Shown here: piece by piece, positions 26,301-36,600 of the stretch
How positions within the stretch are numbered: the first letter of the stretch is position 1
How the letters are laid out: every line of letters starts with the position of its first letter
Assembly: GCA_002399815.1 (NCBI GenBank)
Contig: DHEJ01000019.1
Location: forward strand, 1-43,866
Direction of reading: 5' to 3'
Origin: Acholeplasmataceae bacterium UBA4853
Lineage (GTDB): Bacteria > Bacillota_I > Bacilli_A > Acholeplasmatales > Acholeplasmataceae
Length of the DNA: 43,866 bases
Position numbers and translations under genes: made by a program
Notes under the pieces: model-generated
What the model saw: only the letters and a program-made list of their open reading frames with translations
The model's database searches: none
Told to the model about the DNA's origin: nothing

Positions 26301-29300
26301 TTTGATGGTATTAATTTCGTAATTATCATTTTTACTGACAATATATACTGTATAGTCCTTAGAATAAGCGCCACTTTGAGATTTTACTGTAATGGTATAA
26401 CTATTGATTTGACCCGGTTTAATTTCTTTAACTCCAAGTCCTGTCACTGTACCAAATTCTTTAGCTACCCCAAAGATTTCAACACTTGCATAGGTTCGGT
26501 CTACTCTTAAATAGTCACCTTCATATCTAATAACACCTGGTGTAAATACACCTTCTAATAAATCTTTACCACCAACATTAATTTCTAATGCATCAAGTTC
26601 TGCTAAATTACTTGCAGGCTTTTTAGTATAGTTAAATGTATAGGATGCAGATTTTGATAGACTAGATATTTCAGTTGAAAGTAAATCGGATTGAATCTTT
26701 AAGCTTAACGCTTGATTAACACCAACTGTTAACGGATAAGTAAACTTAACAACTCCAAACTCATCTGGTACTACAACTGAACCACCATTAAAACTAATTC
26801 TTGCATAACGATCACTTGGTGTAACAAAAACTGTTAACTCATTTGCACTATTTTCAAATACGCCTAAATGAGGCACACTATCGATAGCACCTTGATAAAT
26901 GACTTCACTACCATTTTTAAATGTAATTTCATCAATGTCGATATCAATATTTTTACGCCAAATAGTTACTTTATATGTTTTTGAAGTACCATCTTCAGCT
27001 TTAACTATAATATCTAAAACATTCGATGCTAAAGCTGCAGGATCATTTAAGTCATAGGTATATGTATAGCGTTGGTTTAACCCTACTGTCCCATCTAAAT
27101 TAAATGGTGATGACACACTAGAACGGTCAGCAGTTAAAACAAATGCATTAATAATAACGCTGCTAACATTTCTGTCTACTCTTAAAATATACGTATTTGT
27201 AAGTGATGAAAAGTTTGTTAGGATATTTTCACCACCAACCATCACCTCAAGTAAACTTAAATTCTTTTGAGAGGAAGGTACTTGACGATTGACTTTAATC
27301 TTAAAGTATTCACTATAATTTGATGCTTGGGATACGACTCTAAATTGTCCTTCAATCATTCCAGTAGAACTATTGAATAACCAAGTACCTGTTGTTGCAT
27401 TACCAATAAATGTTGATGCGATCGTTGATTTTGAACCATCAACCATATTAAATGTTACATTTAAACGGTCAACATTATATAAGATATTACCAATATCAAG
27501 TACACCAGAAATAAATTCTGATGCCATATATGTCTTAGTAGCAAACCCAGTACCACTAATTGTCACTGATTCAAATGTCTTAATATCATTCGCACGTTTA
27601 ATATTAATGGTATATGTATTTAAAACACCACTTTCAGAATAAACATGGATAGTGATTGTTCCGTTACCACTACTATTTAAATTAAACATTTGATCATTTA
27701 AATTTGTAGTGCCTTTTGAACCAATATATGAATAATTTGCTGCATCAACACTTGCAGAATAAGTTAATGGCCATAAACTATCATAATCATCCATTCGTAA
27801 CGTATAACTCTTTTGACTACTTAAAAATCCAAAATCGATTGCTTGTCCATCTTTAGTACGAATCACTAAAGATTCTAATAAGTTATGTGTCTTAGGTAAT
27901 GCTCTGACAATATTTACTGTATATTCACTACCTTTAGTACCAGCTTCACTAACTACCCATACTTTAAAGGTTGTTGTAGAACTTCCAACAGCCATAATAT
28001 ATGTATCATTTTCTCTAACTAAACCAGCAATATATACTTTTGAATCAACACTATTTGCAGATGCAGTAATCTTTACATTACTACTAAAGCCATAATTAAT
28101 ATTGATAGTATTTGAAAAGATTGTCTTATCAAAAACAAAATCAGTACCTTCAACTTCTAAGGTTTTTAAAATCGAATCATTGGTTGCTACTACAAATGGT
28201 ATTTTTAAAATATTTGTATCACCATTTTGAGCAGTGATTGTAATGGTTACAATTTGCTCTATGCCTCTAGTGAAATTAATATTTGTTCCATATCTTCCAC
28301 TTTCAACCTTTGTAAAAGTTTGAGAACCTATTTTTACAGTTGCTTTAGAATCAAGTGGTAAGATAACTTCAAAATTAATTGAAGTAACTCCACCAGCAGG
28401 TTCTAGGACTAACTTGTTATAATTAACATTAAAATCGCCAACCTTGAATTGACTAAAAGGTAGACCACCAATATTGATTGCTGATACATCATTATGATTA
28501 TCTGCTTGGTTTCTTGTGATCTGAATTGTATAGTTATTTGTAACACCTTTATTTTCAGATGTTACTTGAAGACTTATTGTTCTAGTAAGTTCTCCAGTAC
28601 CACTAAAATCTAATGTTTGTAACATGGAGTTTACAGTTGTTGAATTGATTGTAGATTTTGATGATGATGTAAGTTCTAGTTTTAAATCATTCACATTTGT
28701 AAATAAACCATAATCAAATGCATATGTATATTTATTTTCAAGTGGTATAAATGTAAAGTCTTCTAAATTAGCAATGACTGTACCATTACTTAATCTAAAT
28801 AAGATGGAATCAATATTTGCTTGATCCGATTTTTTAACTATTTTGATTGTGTATTCTTGAAGTGTACCATCTTGTGCTTTAACAGTAACAATTAAATTAT
28901 TGTCACCATACACTAATGTTGAAACATCAATATCATATACAAGTTGAACTGCTTGGAATGAACCACTACCAATTTTAACTTCTTTATGTATACCTGGTTC
29001 AAGTGTTAATGTCACTTTACTTGATTGATTATTGACAACTGTATATACTAAGTTATTCACATTTAAACTTAATTGTTGATAACCAGATTCTTGAACCTTA
29101 ACTGTATTTAAGGTTGTATCAGAGGATTCTGCAACAATGAATTTAACAATATAGATTTCAGTTTCATCTTCAAATTTACTCTCAGGTACTACCTTGATTT
29201 CATATGAATAGGTTACACCTGTTTGTAAATCTGATTTTGTAATAGCACCACTAACATATGGAATATAACTAGAACTTCCTACCTCTTTATAACTAATTGT

Positions 29301-30611
29301 TTGTCCACTTTGATTTTTAAGTATTTGGAAACTTAGTGATGTTTTATCAGCACCATAGTTAAAAATAAATTCATTATCCGTATGTGTTAAACCCGTTGGA
29401 AATTCATTGGTTGCTACTTTAATTAATGCATCACTAGAACCTTTGGTTCTGAATGCATAAACTGGGTAAGCTGCTTTAGTAATGCCATTTTCAGCTGTAA
29501 CATTGAATGTTCCTAAGAGTACAAATTCATCTTGAACTAAATTTGTTGATCTTATAAATGTTTTATCTAATGTTGCATAAGGATCCGCTGTGGTTGCATT
29601 AATTGTAAGATCTGTTTCTGTAAAAGGCGTAACCACTTCATAACGTTGTAGTGTTGAGTTAAATGTGATTGTACCAAAGTCACCTGATTTTACTGTTAAT
29701 GAAATACTTGTGTTTCCACCAGGAGCTTCAACGATTAATTCTATTTGATACGTCTTTGTCTCAACCCCATCGGTTGTAACAACATTAATCGTATCACCGG
29801 TTTGATAATTAGCACCAGCTTTGTTATATGTGATTGTATAGTTATCAGCATCTAGTGACAATTTAGTAAATGTTGGAGTAATGGTTAATCCACTGATACT
29901 ATCTTGATGTTTAATTGTTATTTGATTTTTAATGACACCAGCAACTTCTGGTGTATTTACATTAAAACTATAAGCTGTATTTGTTGTATTACCAACAACA
30001 CCTAAAGATGCTAATGTAGCATCTGGTGTTGCATTAGGGTCTCCTACTAAAATACTTCTAACATTTAAATCTGCTGTTGTATATAATGTATTCCCACTAT
30101 TCCATGATGCATACGTTAAAGAGGTTGCAATATCAATATCGGTTGTAGTTGAGTTTTTATCATATTGAATATAGACTGTTGCTATTCTAAGAGGTGTTGT
30201 TGTTATTACAGCATCACCGCCACCTGATGTAGCCAAAACTACACTGTTATTTAGTGTTCCACTATCCAACCACTTTTCAGGACGACCACCACCAAATGGA
30301 GTATAGTCATAAACATCGGTAAGATATGAGATTCTTTTTAGTAAATCATTCTCAGCAAAATCAAATTGTAGGTTAGTTAAGCGTTCATTTACTCCTGATG
30401 TTGATACAACAAAAATATCTGCTTCTACGACATCTCCATCATAAGCATCATTAAAGTAGTTTGCATCTAAAAATGCTTTTGTAAATTCCGTTTGCCCATT
30501 TATTTCAAAATAAACATCTAGTTTTGTTGTTGATGCGCTTGTTGATTGCGCCAAAAATATAATACTTAATACTAATAAAAATAATAATATGATTCTTTTT
30601 TTATACTGCAT
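20340..30611 (-). CDS. Giant membrane-anchored surface protein with cadherin-like repeats and a possible cohesin-like head
   Basis: The 3423-residue protein starts at ATG 30611, behind AAGGTGA; the GTG at 30620 is part of that ribosome binding site. The N-terminus MQYKKRIILLFLLVLSIIFL is a signal peptide. Residues about 25-190 form a separate domain resembling a cohesin or other E-set sandwich. Then come about 30 tandem units of roughly 95-120 residues of the cadherin-like beta-sandwich type (pattern: L-x-x-L-x-V, ...Y..., G-x-N-x-I-x-V-x-A-E-D-G, Y-x-I-x-I-x-R). The last 40 residues are a membrane helix and basic tail (KKIRKNNKKDKNQ), so the chain is exported and held by its C-terminus, with no LPXTG. 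It starts 11 bp after the dockerin giant's stop and ends 12 bp before the degenerate GGDEF-EAL gene. Likely an adhesin or scaffold. Confidence 0.85.
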   Translation of the reverse strand: MQYKKRIILLFLLVLSIIFLAQSTSASTTKLDVYFEINGQTEFTKAFLDANYFNDAYDGDVVEADIFVVSTSGVNERLTNLQFDFAENDLLKRISYLTDVYDYTPFGGGRPEKWLDSGTLNNSVVLATSGGGDAVITTTPLRIATVYIQYDKNSTTTDIDIATSLTYASWNSGNTLYTTADLNVRSILVGDPNATPDATLASLGVVGNTTNTAYSFNVNTPEVAGVIKNQITIKHQDSISGLTITPTFTKLSLDADNYTITYNKAGANYQTGDTINVVTTDGVETKTYQIELIVEAPGGNTSISLTVKSGDFGTITFNSTLQRYEVVTPFTETDLTINATTADPYATLDKTFIRSTNLVQDEFVLLGTFNVTAENGITKAAYPVYAFRTKGSSDALIKVATNEFPTGLTHTDNEFIFNYGADKTSLSFQILKNQSGQTISYKEVGSSSYIPYVSGAITKSDLQTGVTYSYEIKVVPESKFEDETEIYIVKFIVAESSDTTLNTVKVQESGYQQLSLNVNNLVYTVVNNQSSKVTLTLEPGIHKEVKIGSGSFQAVQLVYDIDVSTLVYGDNNLIVTVKAQDGTLQEYTIKIVKKSDQANIDSILFRLSNGTVIANLEDFTFIPLENKYTYAFDYGLFTNVNDLKLELTSSSKSTINSTTVNSMLQTLDFSGTGELTRTISLQVTSENKGVTNNYTIQITRNQADNHNDVSAINIGGLPFSQFKVGDFNVNYNKLVLEPAGGVTSINFEVILPLDSKATVKIGSQTFTKVESGRYGTNINFTRGIEQIVTITITAQNGDTNILKIPFVVATNDSILKTLEVEGTDFVFDKTIFSNTININYGFSSNVKITASANSVDSKVYIAGLVRENDTYIMAVGSSTTTFKVWVVSEAGTKGSEYTVNIVRALPKTHNLLESLVIRTKDGQAIDFGFLSSQKSYTLRMDDYDSLWPLTYSASVDAANYSYIGSKGTTNLNDQMFNLNSSGNGTITIHVYSESGVLNTYTINIKRANDIKTFESVTISGTGFATKTYMASEFISGVLDIGNILYNVDRLNVTFNMVDGSKSTIASTFIGNATTGTWLFNSSTGMIEGQFRVVSQASNYSEYFKIKVNRQVPSSQKNLSLLEVMVGGENILTNFSSLTNTYILRVDRNVSSVIINAFVLTADRSSVSSPFNLDGTVGLNQRYTYTYDLNDPAALASNVLDIIVKAEDGTSKTYKVTIWRKNIDIDIDEITFKNGSEVIYQGAIDSVPHLGVFENSANELTVFVTPSDRYARISFNGGSVVVPDEFGVVKFTYPLTVGVNQALSLKIQSDLLSTEISSLSKSASYTFNYTKKPASNLAELDALEINVGGKDLLEGVFTPGVIRYEGDYLRVDRTYASVEIFGVAKEFGTVTGLGVKEIKPGQINSYTITVKSQSGAYSKDYTVYIVSKNDNYEINTIKVNNQDIGFVDTTLSYTLDDVLYQVSSLPILVSLKDAYASYYVNGVKNATSVNLNYGDNVIEIYSESEYGTDSTLLFEIHVFRISPYTDTSLSQLTVKDKSNNQVITHTFDGSNYLVQLPDQSTTSSVQLDIVLKNIDKQILESVTDLSNIILSYNPDGGLDQTIEFTVKAEDNNSKVYRVRFTKNVKLSSDFGLSNVVIKNQDNQLINFSLADLKANHTLTIDLGYGVKSLNIEVIAAHLKASVSPNKLNNIVLTVGENTFEFIVIAEDGTKSDPYVLTINRASASKDITLSDLTVTDPLDLGKNLLGLTNLSSNGLIYNPLTKTYNYKLDESYIDQEIIINFVKNHVAQTITGPVNAPLTLVHGLNRFEVFVKAEDETVTQGKYTIIIEVKYKSNSLKSLTIDSKIVTINDLVTFDTEKESVVITPVLESPTFGSYEVKNSLGVVVSNTLNLNIGLNTYTIDIKNEYGTVIKTHTVEITRNQSSEKTITNVSLIGSNGTNYLTDFNVSKTSYTINLNQTVEYVTLSATIPAKATAIGLGKHTINLNETITVIFQVIAEDGTTTDEYEFIINRRALSTNNQLQEISILDTVDPTKYLLGLDSKDTEIIFNKDTKNYTINLGLEYVTNNSFRNLVIRYVKDDPYQVVDKSNPSTLRLERGVNTFVITVLAEDSLNTQPYIYTLTINVLNETNDLKELKIDNQIVPIIDNQISFVTEKEQVNLVYTPLNTDGSVILKDSNGNIISNLVDLVLGDNTVFIEIKNEFDQIVETYEVIITRNESSDITFTATLKDTLLNDYLGFDPLKQTYNILVPYEVSSVILNIVSNPKATAFGNGTYNLVSGNVTTITFYVQAENGDLSLTYQVNVTRAYNSEDKLKGFSIVTNIQSLLLNQDFDPENDLYTYQVNETHTHVTFGYIKNDGQTVSGVAFNVQISLVHGLNSFSIIVQPEDSSLEPFIIRVEITRMNSKIDLESLSVDGVDIYQTNQTEYQLDDVSSDKKSLDISALLSDVFGTLKINNELVDEKTINLIPGENIITIEITSEDLSTVKTFTIRVNQLLEETNTLEELSVITNNFDYLLGNSTKNPIIVFNPNTTTYKFSVNEDIETIFVDFIKASNKQTISGPWNEYLTLTHGMNRFEFVVTPEDPNKQSMTYVIEVTLVYEEIIMDQLLVNTVDIYVDGIFSYVLDSVTNDIKTLKVIPVLSNNGTYQIFDTKNTLISGNDVPLYLGINTIKVTATSENGLEKLDYLIVIEQTFSNDNEIIDARFFDAATNINRLNFDKELTNYDIEFPATTNIARLRVETHNKAVVYINGVKEINTRKDFNLVAGNTITVKFYVVAEDGTKGTEYTINVYKRLASDQVLSDNTNLINVTIEVPIDQVIFDFDPSIYEYTIRIPYQYAEIYIKAHTESKGATVLNEGAYALSEGISKVIRLRVTAEDGTVAQREYKFTITRDLPNDDTRLKSLVIKDLNGNVLNFDQAMFDQDNRIYNITLEESTKISLVNVVAEKNHETQKLYNVGIVKLHGEIEGYYNTIITVSVESESGLVGEYIIYILHDLDFAGLAEVKDISIIGDNGISYFGLEFVNDVYSYDDIVVPFNVSTTRLIVQTIGNIIYLNSLDEVITDNRIQSFDSQNLITYRFKIESTNGQNESEIYEITVRREQADSNSLLDSLDINGEMIKGFNPNIFEYNYIHPLQFENFIEIYGVSASLNSVVKGNDVYTLLEGQTRSIQIEVTAQSGDKSIYTIHVSYVNSNALLGQLIVYEMVGDKELEKIIPLKDDTLNYIVIIGKQTNYVNIKGFAKDQGGASIRGFGIREVGNEDQTIEIIVTSGDGFEQITYLITLRRDTSLSNLKEITLLQVNDKDVVRNDGDDPYVYKYNLSRDVDAIKLSAITNNNAKVSINGHEFSSNNMGEIILTDIAESQVIKIAVQAEDGSIQHYMVLIQKEQQPNMLLTILLILSIILWVITAMILILKKIRKNNKKDKNQLIF
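22230..25450 (-). repeat. Higher-order A-B-C repeat of cadherin-like units
   Basis: Within residues about 1720-2790 of the membrane-anchored giant, successive units fall into three types in fixed order. Type A has QTISGP-like and LTLVHGLNRFE-like motifs, type B has FxTEKE and IKNExG, and type C has KATAxGxG and YQVNVTRA-like ends. The order is A-B-C, A-B-C, A-B, A-B-C, so segments of three domains were duplicated and one C was lost. Confidence 0.6.
30050..30540 (-). other. Segment encoding the cohesin-like N-terminal domain
   Basis: About 165 residues between the signal peptide and the first repeat follow the cohesin order: an opening strand (LDVYFEING), a G-D-V-V-E-A-D-I-F-V-V-S strand, LTNLQFDFAENDLLK in place of the usual fold-defining l-x-f-x-y-d, and late strands NNSVVLATSGG and LRIATVYIQYD. 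A dockerin on the adjoining protein makes this reading attractive. Another E-set or carbohydrate-binding sandwich is possible. Confidence 0.4.
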
Positions 30612-30621
30612 AATTGTCACC

Positions 30622-33600
30622 TTATTCTAATGTGCTTGTTTTGTTTTTATCCCAGAAGAGAACTTTTGAGTTTATATGATTAATTAATGCTGTTTGATCG
30701 CCGACATTAATTTTTCCATCTTCATTTGTATCAGCTGCTAATAAGTTAGTTCTCAAAATTGGAGATTTCTTATTAATATGATTGATTAAGGTTGTTTGGT
30801 CACCAACGTTCAGTTTACCATCACCATTTGTGTCACCTTTTAATACGATATGTATTCGGTCAGTGATATTACCATCATCATCTTTAATAATGATCATTCG
30901 TCCACTTGCTACCACATCAGTATCTAATAATTCCTTGCCATCTTTATCAACAAATATTAATTCATCATTAATAAAGTTTTGTTTTAAGTTAGCCCATGTT
31001 TGATTTACAAATACACCCATTAAATAGATTGGATTACTATCATCAAAATCAGTTCGTTCTTGAATTGGGATAATGGTTGTAATATCTGCATAATACATCC
31101 CTAGGGTACTTTCTTCTTTAAGCTTAATATAACTGTCATATGCATAAACTGCAGTTAACTTAATACTTCCAATTAATGTATTTGGTAAGATTTCTTCTAT
31201 AAATGTTGGTGGTTCTTCTATCAATGTGCTCATCTTTTGTTTCATTCTCATTTCAGGAATAATCGCTTGTTCATCATCTATTGCCCAACCAACAAATTTA
31301 AATCCTGGTTTGTTCGCTTGATTAAATAGAATATGATCTTGGATGGTATAACTTGTTGGATTAAATGCTAAGCCACCATCAAGTTCATAACTAATACCAT
31401 ATTGTATTGGTTGCCAGTAAGGTACTAAGGTTAGACTACCAACTTTTTTATATGTAAATGTATCTTTATTGCCATAAGACGGTAAAACATTACCTTCAAT
31501 AACCCATCCCATGAAGTCATAACCTTTTCTAGTATAAGTAACCTCAGGTAAGGTCACTTTAGATTCAAAGTTAACTGGTAATACTTCCATGTACCCAATA
31601 ACTTCAACCTCATCACCTTCGTTATATCCATTCTTAAATATGATGTTATATCTAGATGCTACAAAGACAGCATGTACTGTAATATCCATGGTGACTTTTC
31701 CAACAATCTTATCCCAGTTTGTAAATCGGTAACCCATTTTTTCTGGATCCGCTGGAATAATAGGAATTGTATTGTAAGGTACATCAATGATTTCATGCAC
31801 TTCATCACCGGACATATAAGTCACCACATACAATCTAGTCACTTCAGTAAATCTAGCTTCTAATTCTAGGTTACTTATAATCTCTGTATTTGCTAAATCA
31901 AAGATTGTACTTGTTCCTTTAATCACCCAATGACTAAATTTAAAGGTATGTGCAATGGTTGGTAATTTTGAAGGTATTTCAGTAAATACTGATACCTTAT
32001 GTCCATGTTTGACTAACATGGACTTGAATAAATAATCATTTCCATCAAAGAAAGTGACTTGATATTCTTTATATACTTCAATATATCTTGCTACAAAGCT
32101 AATATTTTCTGTTAATTGATTAGGTACTACTTTATCCCAACCATCAAATGCTAAATTATATGCTTCTCCACCTGGTTTATCAGGCACGCTTGGAGGTATG
32201 ATGATGTCACCATAAGAACCTACAATTTGCTTAATGATTGTTGTTTGATCATCATCATAGAATGTATAGACAAACTTACGTGGTGTACCTAAATAAATTG
32301 TTTGAACAATTAAATCTCCAGTGATAAAACTAAATGTCTTATCCCATCCAGAAAATACATAAACGGTACTATTTGTACTTGATTTCACTGGAATATCGCT
32401 AGATTTTGGTTCAACAGCACCTTCACCATACTTAACCATTTGTTTTAGAATGATGTTACCAAATTCATCAATAAATGATACTTCATATTCTTGTAAGTGA
32501 TTGTAGAATAACGCATGAATCACCATATCATTATAGACTTTAACTGTTAGGGTTTCCCACATTCTAAATGAATAGTAATATTGCTTATTTGCTTCTTTTT
32601 GTGGTGTACCCTTAGGTAATACCGGTAATCCACCGTAATATACTTCTTGTTCTTCAAAGACTTCGCCATTACCATCCATGAAGGTAACGACATAAGTTCT
32701 AAGTATTTCATCATACATCGGATAGTAATTAATATTTTCTGTAATGACATTATTAAACACTGGATTCCAACTGATGAACTGATATTGATATTGTCTATCC
32801 ATCGGCTTAATCGGACCTATTGGTGCCATAACTACTTGTCCATAGGTTCCAGTCACACTACTAATAATGGTTGTTTGATCATAACTATAGAAGTTTAAAG
32901 TATAAATACGTTCAACCTTTTCATAGTAAAGTTCTGTGACAATATCTTCAGTGACTTGGTCAAATGATACAGTCCATGAAATAATGTAGTCATAATATAA
33001 ATCACTTGGAATTTGTTCGATTAAAGGTGCTGTTGCTGGATGGTTTTTCTTAACCCATTCTTCCTTAATCACAACACCTTGTTCATTTTTAAAGATTACT
33101 AAATATTGTCTAATAAGCTCATTAAATATTGGTCTAACAATTAAGTCTGATGTAACTTCAGTAAAGTCTATATCCCATGCTTTAAAGACATAAGATACAT
33201 CGTCTGTAGGACTCTTTAAAGGCACACCGTTTGGTGCTATTGCATGATTGCCATAGTTAATTGTTTGGACATTAAAGACATTTGAATCTCCATCTAAGAA
33301 GGTTACGGTGTATGTCTTTTTAACAAACTTAAATACTGGATAAATCTCTAAGTCACTGATGACATAATCAAATGCTTGATCCCATCCACTAAATAAGTAA
33401 AAGTAATCAGGATTCATACTTTCTTTACTTGGATCATTTGGTTTAATTGCTTTAGTCCCATATTCAATCGTTTGAGGATCACCAATTAAGATACCAGATG
33501 CATCATAGAAATTAACTGTATAAAAACGATTAACTTCATCATAAAGTGCGTAGATTACTCTATTTTCTCTAACATCTAAAAGTGCTTGGTCCCAACCACT

Positions 33601-36600
33601 AATGACTAACACGAAATCATCTTCTAAATAACTTACAATCGGATTAAAGTCATCATAGAATCTTGGGTCATTTGCTTTTGCTCCATATTCTATTGTTTGA
33701 ACATCTAATACATTTTCATCCTTATCCTTAAAGATGACTTCATAATATCTTGGAACTTCTATGAACTTAGCTGTAACATCTAAATCCTTTTTAATATTTG
33801 AAAATACTTGGTCCCAACCATCAAAAATATAGTAAATAGTACTTGAAGGTAGTTTGGTTGCATTTAAAGGTGCTATCGCATTTAAACCGTACTTAACATA
33901 ATCGGTTTTAATTAATCGGTTATCCCCATCAAAGAAGTTTACAACAAATGTTATTTCTGTTGCTTCATATTCTGGGTAGATTTCTAAATTAGATTTAACA
34001 AATTCAAAATCCTCGTTCCATCCAATAAATTCATAAGCATAAGGTCCATCAACAACCTTTATTGGTGCTAAAGGTGCTACTGCCTTTTGATTATACTTAA
34101 TGATTTGAGTTGAAATAATTTGATTAAATGCATTATAGAAGTTCACTGTAAATGAATCATTTACCATATCATATATTGCATAAACATTTAAGTTTTCAGT
34201 GACATTGGTAAAGTCTTTATCCCATTTAGAAAAGACAAATAATGTACCATTTAAATTATCAATAATATCAACTGCAGGTGCAGATGCATTACCATTAGGT
34301 ATCACTTCTTCAAGTTTGATTAGGTTATTATTTTTATCATAGAATCGAACTTCATAATACAGATATGTTTCATCAAATAACGCTGTAATAATTCGGTTTT
34401 CTCTAATATTTTTACCATCATGATCCCATGCTTTGAATTGATATTGGATTTGGTTTGTACTTGTTTTTACAGGTTGTGGGAATACTACATTTAATCCAAA
34501 TCCAATTTGAATAACTGTTGTTGTATCTCCATTAACTAGCGTTACTTCAAATTGAATGAGTCGTTGATTTTTAGTTAAATTAATTGTTTTATCTGTTGTA
34601 ATAAATTCATGACTACTACTCCATGAAACAAAGTAATATTCATATCCATTATCTTTATTTGGATGGTTTTTAAGGTAAGTCGTTAAATCAGGAATAACTG
34701 CATCTTTTCCATATCTGACATATTGAGTATTTAAAATCGTTGCACCATCGGTAAAGGTTACTAGATATTCACCTTTAACTTCTTGGTAGTTTGCATAAAC
34801 TACAGTATCTTTAACGATGTTTCTATAATTTAAGTCCCAACCAGTAAATTTATATCCTATTTCTTTAGTACCTTCTTTAAATGGTATTGAACTTGGAAGG
34901 CTTGCATTTTTACCATATTCAGTAGGTATAACAATAAACTCACGATCTAAATCAATCATGAATGTGACGTTGTATATTCTTAAAGAAGCAGTAAATAAAG
35001 GATGTATTTCTAAGTTTTCGGTTACTTGACTAAAATCTTTATCCCATGCTTTAAATGTATAAGTTTCTGATACTGTTGGTGCTTTTATAATTTCAACATC
35101 TGGCATTACAGCAGCACTTAAATATTCAATCACTTGTGTGTTACCAATCTTTTGACCTAAAACGTCAAAAAATGATACATTGTAATAACGATCTACTCTA
35201 GTAAATTTCGGTTTAACATTTAAGTTCCCAGTAATATAAGAAAAATCTTCAATCCAGCCATCAAATCTAAATGCATCATTATTTTGAGGTGCTAGTTTAG
35301 CACTACTTGAAGGCAGTGCAGCCGATGCACCATATAAAATCTGTTGACTTGATAGAATCGTTAAATCACCATCAAAGAAGTTTACAGTATATGCTCTTCT
35401 TTCTTCTTTAAAGACTGCTGTTACATCCATATTTGATTCAATCTTTGTAATGTCTTTATCCCAATGACTAAATATATATTTAAATTCAGGTGTATCTGGT
35501 TTAATTGGTAAAACACTAGGTGGTTCAACAGCAAACAAGTATTCACCTGTTTTAGCTTCAATAAATACACCATCATAATTATAGAATTTAACTTGATAAT
35601 AACGATCTACCGGTACAAATATAGGATAAATATCTTGATCACTTGTAATAATTTCATTAAAGTTGAAATTCCAACCATCAAACCTGTATCCATACGTATC
35701 ATAAGTTTTTGTTGGTATTTTGGTTGTTGGTTCTAAATACTTTTGATATTCACCCTTCGCACGAAGGAATAAATTACCATCACCATCGTAATAATTCATA
35801 TCATAATAACGATCAATACTTTGATAGTTCGCTCTAATACGTTCGGGTTTTAAAATCTGAGTTTGTTCAAAATCAAAAATCCATGACATAAATTCATAGA
35901 CATATAATACGTCTTTATCCTTTGTAGGAATTAATCCTTCTGGTAATGTTGCATAAAAACCATGTCTAATTGAAGTCTCATAAATGACTCTATTATTTCC
36001 ATCAATGAATGACACTAAATGATACGATTCTTCCCATCTAGCCTCTAATAAAACATCTGCTTCAAGTTGATAAGTAATTAAACTTTCACCAAGGTTGTTT
36101 GTAACCTTAGTTTCAACACCATCGACTACTTGATACCAGCCTAAGAAATTATAACCAAAATATGAAGGTACATATAATTTATAATGCTCTTGGTCTAAAG
36201 TGTACTGAACATTAACATTAGCCTTTTCATTTTTCTCATCGAATGTTACTTGATATAGTTTATGATATGTACTTTCTCTAGAATCTTCTAATACACTCGC
36301 TCTTAAATCTGTTGAAAATACCTTTAATTGTGGATAGTTTTCATTATATTCATTTAGGTTAAAGTTCGTTGTCCAGTCGTTATTTGAATTATTAAAATTC
36401 ATTTGATTACTAGAAATTCCAATAACGCCTTGACCAATCATAAAACGACGATCAAGCCCTTTAACAAAGTCTCCATTATATGAAGTTCCAACCGCGCCAC
36501 TTGGTTTAATATGCGTAGCTGTTGATCGATAAGCACCTAGAATTGTGTTATCAAAATAACTTTGATTGATTAATCCGGTATTATAAAAACCAACTAAGGC

